Shown: positions 59,390 to 64,000 of the stretch, piece by piece
Numbering within the stretch: position 1 is the stretch's first letter
Layout: every line of letters begins with the position of its first letter
Source of the DNA: Cyclospora cayetanensis
Lineage: Eukaryota; Apicomplexa; Conoidasida; Eucoccidiorida; Eimeriidae
DNA: 64,000 nucleotides
Direction: 5' to 3'
NCBI RefSeq assembly: GCF_002999335.1
Contig: NW_020312038.1
Coordinates: 1-64,000, forward strand
Translations under genes and position numbers: made by a program
The notes under the pieces: generated by a model
The model's input: the letters and a program-made list of their open reading frames with translations, nothing else
Told to the model about the DNA's origin: nothing
The model's database searches: none

Positions 59390-59690
59390 TGGTCATACAA
59401 CTGCAGAAGAGTGTGGTTGGTGCGCTTTGTACGGCATCTGCATTGGGATGGCTCGCAGTGATTATATTATGCCCAGTGCTTAGGCAGGTCACAAAGTCAT
59501 GCCGCAAAGCACTATCAAACCTCTGACCCCTATCCGTAATGACGCGCCAAGGCTATCCGTTGAGCGTGTATGCATGAGCCAAAAAAATGAGCGACTTCCT
59601 GATCATTGGTACAATTGGGTCAAGGGATGAAATCGGCATATTTGCAGAGCCTGTCGACGACAACGCAGATGCTATCCTGACCTTGGGCCT
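59390..59690 (-). pseudogene. Integrase core remnant
   Basis: In changing minus frames: DSICVVVDRLCKYADFIP (59676-59623) matches the integrase DAILVVVDRLSK.AHFIP block. RVITDRGQRFDSALRHDFVT (about 59550-59490) matches the second catalytic-Asp block VI(S/T)DRG..F.S..W. ITASHPNADA (about 59455) matches the S.AYHPQTDGQ block. TNHTLLQLYDHL (about 59430-59395) follows as expected. A stop follows the first block and the blocks lie in different frames, so the gene is dead. Confidence 0.8.
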
Positions 59691-60176
59691 CCGCCTGTCC
59701 GAGAATAGCTCTCACAGTCGGATTATAGCACAACCTATCGTGCAATTAGAGTGTTTGCAAATGGCCTTTCAGGGGCACTGCGAGGCTGTAGTTGTTGACA
59801 ATCTTAGCAAGGCAGTGGATTCAAAACGTACCCCAGGCCCCTAGAAGATTCTCCGCACACATAGAGCTTTCATTGCACTGAGAAATCCACCAGCACCCAA
59901 AGCTGCAGAGCAAGGCTGGAATGTACAACCAATGGAGCCTCTGCTTTGCGAGCCACAGCAACACATCCTGTACGTGGTAGTGGTTTTCGGTGTTCCCCGC
60001 TCGAGATTTTGGCAGTGGTAGCTGATGCACGGATGTCGAAAGCATAAGACTCAAGCATTTTAGCTAGAGAGCGCGAATGATTGCGACCAAGAGCGGCTGC
60101 GCAGCAAATTAGCAAATCGCATAGGCGTCGCAATAGCGCGCTGACGTTCACGTTACTTATGCCCTTCACATACTTT

Positions 60177-60401
60177 TCATTGGAAACTTGTACTACAGCA
60201 GCCCCATAAGCGAGCCAGCATAGCTTCGATTAGCAAAGTCAAACCTTTTTCTGTCATGCGCATTAAGGACTGATGGTCGATCTGGACATTAAAATAACCC
60301 TCATACAAGTGTTGCCGGCAATTTTCACGTTTCTCCACTCCGTGTACACTTCCTTCGCCCGCACTGGATACCGCTGCTCGGTTTTTCGGTGAAGCGATCA
60401 T
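60177..60401 (-). pseudogene. RNase H remnant
   Basis: Minus-strand frame with GYFNVQIDHQSLMRM (about 60300-60250), matching the F.V.TDH.SL motif near the end of retroelement RNase H. It lies between the reverse transcriptase and integrase remnants as expected for Ty3/gypsy pol. Confidence 0.6.
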
Positions 60402-60725
60402 AATAGCTCACGGAAATTATGTGCTTTGGATAACCCGTAGCCTGCTTGGCAAAAATTCCACCAGCTGCTACGGTACTAGCATCGGTTGCTAGGAAGGAAT
60501 GGCTCTCACACTGGGCAGTGCGAATGCTGGAGGAGTTTGAAGGAGGCCGACAAGCGTCCTTGGCGCGGCCTGATCTTCTTCTGTCCAGGCCACAAAGTGA
60601 GTTTCTTAAGTAGATCAGTTAGGAACGAAGCATCCCTCAGAGCAAACCAAACAGTGACATTCTGCTAATGAGAGGGAAGTTTATGGAGCTTCTTGACGTC
60701 CCCTGCAGATGCGTAAATGTAGTGT

Positions 60726-61079
60726 TCACGCCTTCACTATTTTAAGTCTTGACGGATCTGGCAAGCGATTGTTCTCATAGAAGACAAACGTTCTCCTGTC
60801 TTTACACACCACTGCTATCCTGTTACAACTGAAGAGCAAGCCATGAAGCTGTAAGTGCTCGTGAGCTTTTCGGGAAGATACCAAGCTCTTCATCCAGATA
60901 GGCAGCCATCCACCCCTTCTTGACATTCTTCCTGAGATCCAAATCTCCCTTTCCATTGTTTCTGGGGCACTGACAAAAAGGCATAGATTTTCCCTCAAAT
61001 TTGCGAGTGTGAGAGCGGAACACCGTTTCGTGCCTGTCATTTTGGTGAGTGGGGATTCATAACGTATCGGTTCATTCAA
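60726..61079 (-). pseudogene. Reverse transcriptase remnant
   Basis: In one minus frame, FRSHTRKFEGKSMPFCQCPR matches the RT block TAFRT..G.FEF.VMPFGL.NAP. About 20 codons further, AAYLDEELGIFPKSS matches the catalytic VVYLDDILIFSKS block, with one catalytic Asp changed to Glu. In the next frame, KAHEHLQLHGLLF matches the following E.H..HL..VF..L helix. A frameshift lies between the two. Confidence 0.7.
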
Positions 61080-61789
61080 ACGACCGATAGACCACTGATC
61101 CGTGTAATTTCTTAAATAACTCGCCTATATTAGGCATCGGAAACTTCTGCTTCAGAGTAATATTGTTCAGGGGCTTAAAGTTAATGCGCATGCTCTACAT
61201 CGCTTGATCTTCCGCACCAATACCTAGATTTGTCAAAAAACACTGTTCGACTTTTACGCTTAGCCGTTTTAAGCAAACGAATCATTTGCCTGCCACCTGC
61301 TTGTCTCCCCATGCTGTGGGGGCATCCGGTATCACGGAAAATAGCTTGGGGCTGAACCAGGGATTGGCTTAAAACGGTGCGGTGGACGAAGAGCAGGTGG
61401 TCAACCTGTTGATAGATTCTCATTACCTCGCAAATTCGCAAATTCCGTTTTGTGGTTTGCCTATTTCTGCTGTTCTTACAATCTCATCTCATTCAGCAAT
61501 AAAGCACCACCTGGAGAGCCAAAAAGACGGCATACATGCTAAGAACCGCCTTCTGCTATAGGTCTGCTGAGCCGCCCGCATGAAGGCTCTGCCTCACTTG
61601 GCTAAAGCCACTCATAAGGGATTAAATAAGCGCTGACGAGCAAACCCGGAGTAGGCTCTTGCCGGTGCTTTCTTGCATCCTAGTCCCTACAGTGCGCAGC
61701 TGTGGTACCTTTCGCACCCTCCATTGGGTCACCAATATCATTTAAAATCACTCTGTAGTGCACAGACTAGAGTGACCTATCGGTGGAGC

Positions 61790-62010
61790 CTTGTCAATCT
61801 TTGCTTTCTGCCTCCCATTAGCAAACCTGAGTCTTTGATACTACGCCAATGATGACAAGCAACTTGCGCCTCTGCGCCGTCTCCACGGACAATAACTTGC
61901 GTAACAACTCTTGCTTGCGTAACAACTCTTGCTTGCGTAACAACTCTTGAACATTCATGTGAACATACATGAGCACAAAATTGACCCACGGTATGTCCTC
62001 AACTGCGACT
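61790..62010 (-). pseudogene. Protease-region remnant with an 18-bp triplication
   Basis: Homologous to the retropepsin-like frame at 441-890: a flap-like LRFANGRQKAKIDKA (about 61830-61790) aligns with LRYADGQQNAKSGKA of the left copy. Between it and the upstream strand the DNA carries three tandem 18-bp copies of cttgcgtaacaactcttg (about 61890-61950), where the left copy has its active-site segment. Confidence 0.5.
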
Positions 62011-63137
62011 GGGCAGGCTGTAGGTCCCTTCACTGCGCCGCATACTGGGTGGAGGGTTTGTTGCTTTCCTCGATGCACCTTCTTTGCTTTCCTAGCAGCA
62101 CCCTTCCACTGAACAAGTCCCATTTCCCAGGTTCTCTGGCTTGTGCATGTGCTTGTAGCTCCAGGTTTTGACCCTATTTCCTGCGACAGAAGCTGGTGCG
62201 TTGTGTAAAGGGCCGTTTGGGCCTACTTAACAGCTGGGTTTCTCAATCTTTGTTCTTCGTCCATTATAAACTGTAAATCGTGGCCGGCCGCCACAGAAAA
62301 AGTGGCCCCGGGCTCTTCAGATCCTCCTCAACCCGACAGAGTGGCAAGGGGCTCTACTGAGGCTGAGTGAGCGCGTTACGAGAGCTTGCAAACTCGATAA
62401 GTGTTTTGTGCAACCTTCTTGAAAGTCGTTGGAAAGTGGAATTCAATTAGAATCAATCTGATTTCATTTTTTAAAGCCAGTGCGAATGCTCTAAAACGAC
62501 GCCCTTGGTATGACTTTCGCTTCCCACTTCACCCTCACTCGACCAGCTACCCCACGGCTCTCGATTCGATACTTATAAAAAACACGCACTTCTACACAAA
62601 ATCAACACATAAAGCCTCTTTGGTCATCGAGGGTTGTATCTGCTTGCATTCTTGCTTACACACTGAGTTGGGGCCTTGGGACAAGAGCTTTTTCATCGGT
62701 CTGCATCGTGTGAGTCATGCATCAGCCACTGGCAGCTAGTTGGGAGCAATTCCTTGATATCTTCTGATCCTTCGGCCCTCCCCATGGTTAAGCTCAAACT
62801 CCCTGTTCAGCTGAATCATGGGAGCACAGCATACAATAATAACAAAGTATGGAAGACCATCGCCCCTGGCCATCAGTCGAATCACTCAGCATCACTTCTG
62901 GATAATGATCTAGATGCTCTCGCATTTTTACTACAATTCGTTGTGGGGCTGAAGTTCACCGTAAACTAAGGGCGCGCAGAGCCTCGAACTATTTAGGTGT
63001 TTGTGCTGAGAAAATGCCTTCAACTGCGAAGAAGGTAATTGGAGGTACGATTGTACTCATTCACTACACCACTCTCAAGGAACATGCCGCAAGGAAAATT
63101 CCCTTTTTCTTATGAGTAAGCCACAATCTAGGTACTT

Positions 63138-63386
63138 TCATAACCAGCTGTTGAACTCTTCGAGTGCTTGCCCAGGCGTGCGCCGCAGCATTAGCAGATG
63201 CTTGATGCATGCTGTATACCGCATTAACCAGCGAACCAGCATTCCGCGAGTGAGGAATACGTTCGCTTCAGAATGACATAGCCCTCTCCAGCGTCCTGAG
63301 GGGCGGCATCGGGGCGCAGCTGCAACCTCTAAGCACTTCGCGTTCTCATTCAAGTATACCCTGTGTAGTCGAAGGTGCCGACCCAC
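63138..63386 (-). pseudogene. Gag-like remnant
   Basis: Open minus-strand frame whose end, KHLLMLRRTPGQALEEFNSW, resembles the retrotransposon Gag block (L..LRQ.PGQS..EF...F). It lies upstream of the protease remnant at about the distance expected. A similar but more eroded stretch occurs near 1965-2150. Confidence 0.45.
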
Positions 63387-63399
63387 AGTTTAGTTTGTT

Positions 63400-64000
63400 A
63401 CAGCTCTAGATGCTCCATTTCCTCCCTGGTAGGCCTGTTCCCCTTGTCTCTGTCTAGACACTAGAAAAAGTTGACGAAATTGCGGTTTGCACAAGTTTGG
63501 TGTCTTGGGGTGTCGCCAGTCTTTGTGTACCCGGTGGAGAATACTTTACATAGCAAGACGAGGCTAAGTCAAAGAGGAAGCGCGAAAATTATGTAGAAAG
63601 GGGAGAAGGGCCTGCGAGTCTGAAGGCGATGTCTGCTAAATAGTGGACCCTTTTGGTTCGACTCTCACTGCTTTACATTGTGCGCCGTTTTGCACGCCTC
63701 GGGAAGTATGTATGTAAACGCGCGTTTCTCTGTACAGCTGAACCAAGATCTGTGCACACTACGATACAGAAGAAGTGGCCGCTTTGCTTATCCTGATCCA
63801 CACCAGGGCAAGTCTAAAAGACAAAAATCTAAACGAGAAAATGCCGAGCAAACTTCCTCAACCTACACCTAGCACCTTTGTACACCAGGACTAGTACATG
63901 TGCCTTAGAGGTTTTGTATATTCCAGTCACTGGCTTACAACGAGTTACGGGATGCTACTCGCGATTTATTCATTTAATTTTAAAGGCAGGCAATCATTAT
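63400..64000. other. Right-edge stretch with no supported gene
   Basis: No gene or RNA seen. It may contain the decayed 5' end of the retroelement at 59.3-63.4 kb. Confidence 0.4.

Larger units (their letters stand above)
59260..63400 (-). mobile_element. Decayed Ty3/gypsy-type LTR retroelement, right copy
   Basis: On the minus strand the remnants come in the canonical order gag (63386-63138), protease region (about 62010-61790), reverse transcriptase (about 61050-60740), RNase H (about 60300-60260) and integrase (59680-59390). All are broken by stops and frame changes. The integrase-last order places it in the Ty3/gypsy (Metaviridae-like) group rather than Ty1/copia. Chromovirus-type elements have been reported in Eimeria genomes; whether this one had a chromodomain cannot be judged. 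LTRs and target-site duplications were not found by eye. Confidence 0.75.

Noticed and set aside
63650..63680. tRNA B-box-like ggttcgactctc
   Set aside because: No matching A box, anticodon arm or acceptor stem could be built around it.

Overview
The window is nuclear DNA of a coccidian apicomplexan, most likely a species of Eimeria. This is inferred from three things visible here. First, dense (CAG)n/(GCT)n tracts are read as poly-Gln, poly-Ala or poly-Ser runs inside open frames. Second, genes are split into many short exons with GT...AG introns full of microsatellites. Third, repeat-poor DNA carrying decayed Ty3/gypsy-type retroelements alternates with triplet-repeat-rich DNA. The species cannot be named from the sequence alone.

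Layout. 1-3480 is repeat-poor and begins inside a decayed retroelement. 3481-5848 (minus) is an organellar ribosomal protein uL1 gene in five exons. 5849-9310 has no gene I can support. 9311-10909 (plus) is an unrecognised three-exon gene. About 11.4-30.3 kb is the repeat-rich segment. It holds a Gln-rich protein (minus), a very large Ala/Gln-rich multi-exon gene (minus, about 13.8-22.2 kb), a perfect 112-bp palindrome at 22373-22484, a second unrecognised minus-strand gene (about 22.5-24.8 kb) and a long plus-strand gene with a YCII-like domain (25424-31332). 32183-33914 (minus) is ribulose-phosphate 3-epimerase. 35247-44271 (minus) is a complete 20-exon AP-4 adaptor beta subunit. 46892-50377 (minus) is an unrecognised coiled-coil and Lys/Pro-rich gene. 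51540-54553 (plus) is F-actin-capping protein alpha. 54974-56616 (minus) is a weak candidate gene. 56.6-64 kb is repeat-poor and holds a second decayed retroelement, gag to integrase, in the same orientation as the one at the left edge.

The recognised genes are unrelated housekeeping functions: organellar translation, pentose phosphate pathway, vesicle coat and actin capping. Nothing suggests an operon-like or co-regulated system. I worked exon models out by hand from splice sites, reading phase and family conservation. The uL1, epimerase and AP-4 beta models close in frame from ATG to stop. The most notable points are a predicted 5-nt micro-exon in the epimerase gene, the perfect palindrome, a pair of complementary microsatellites flanking three AP-4 beta exons, and the paired decayed retroelements. 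I did not find a convincing new biological system.
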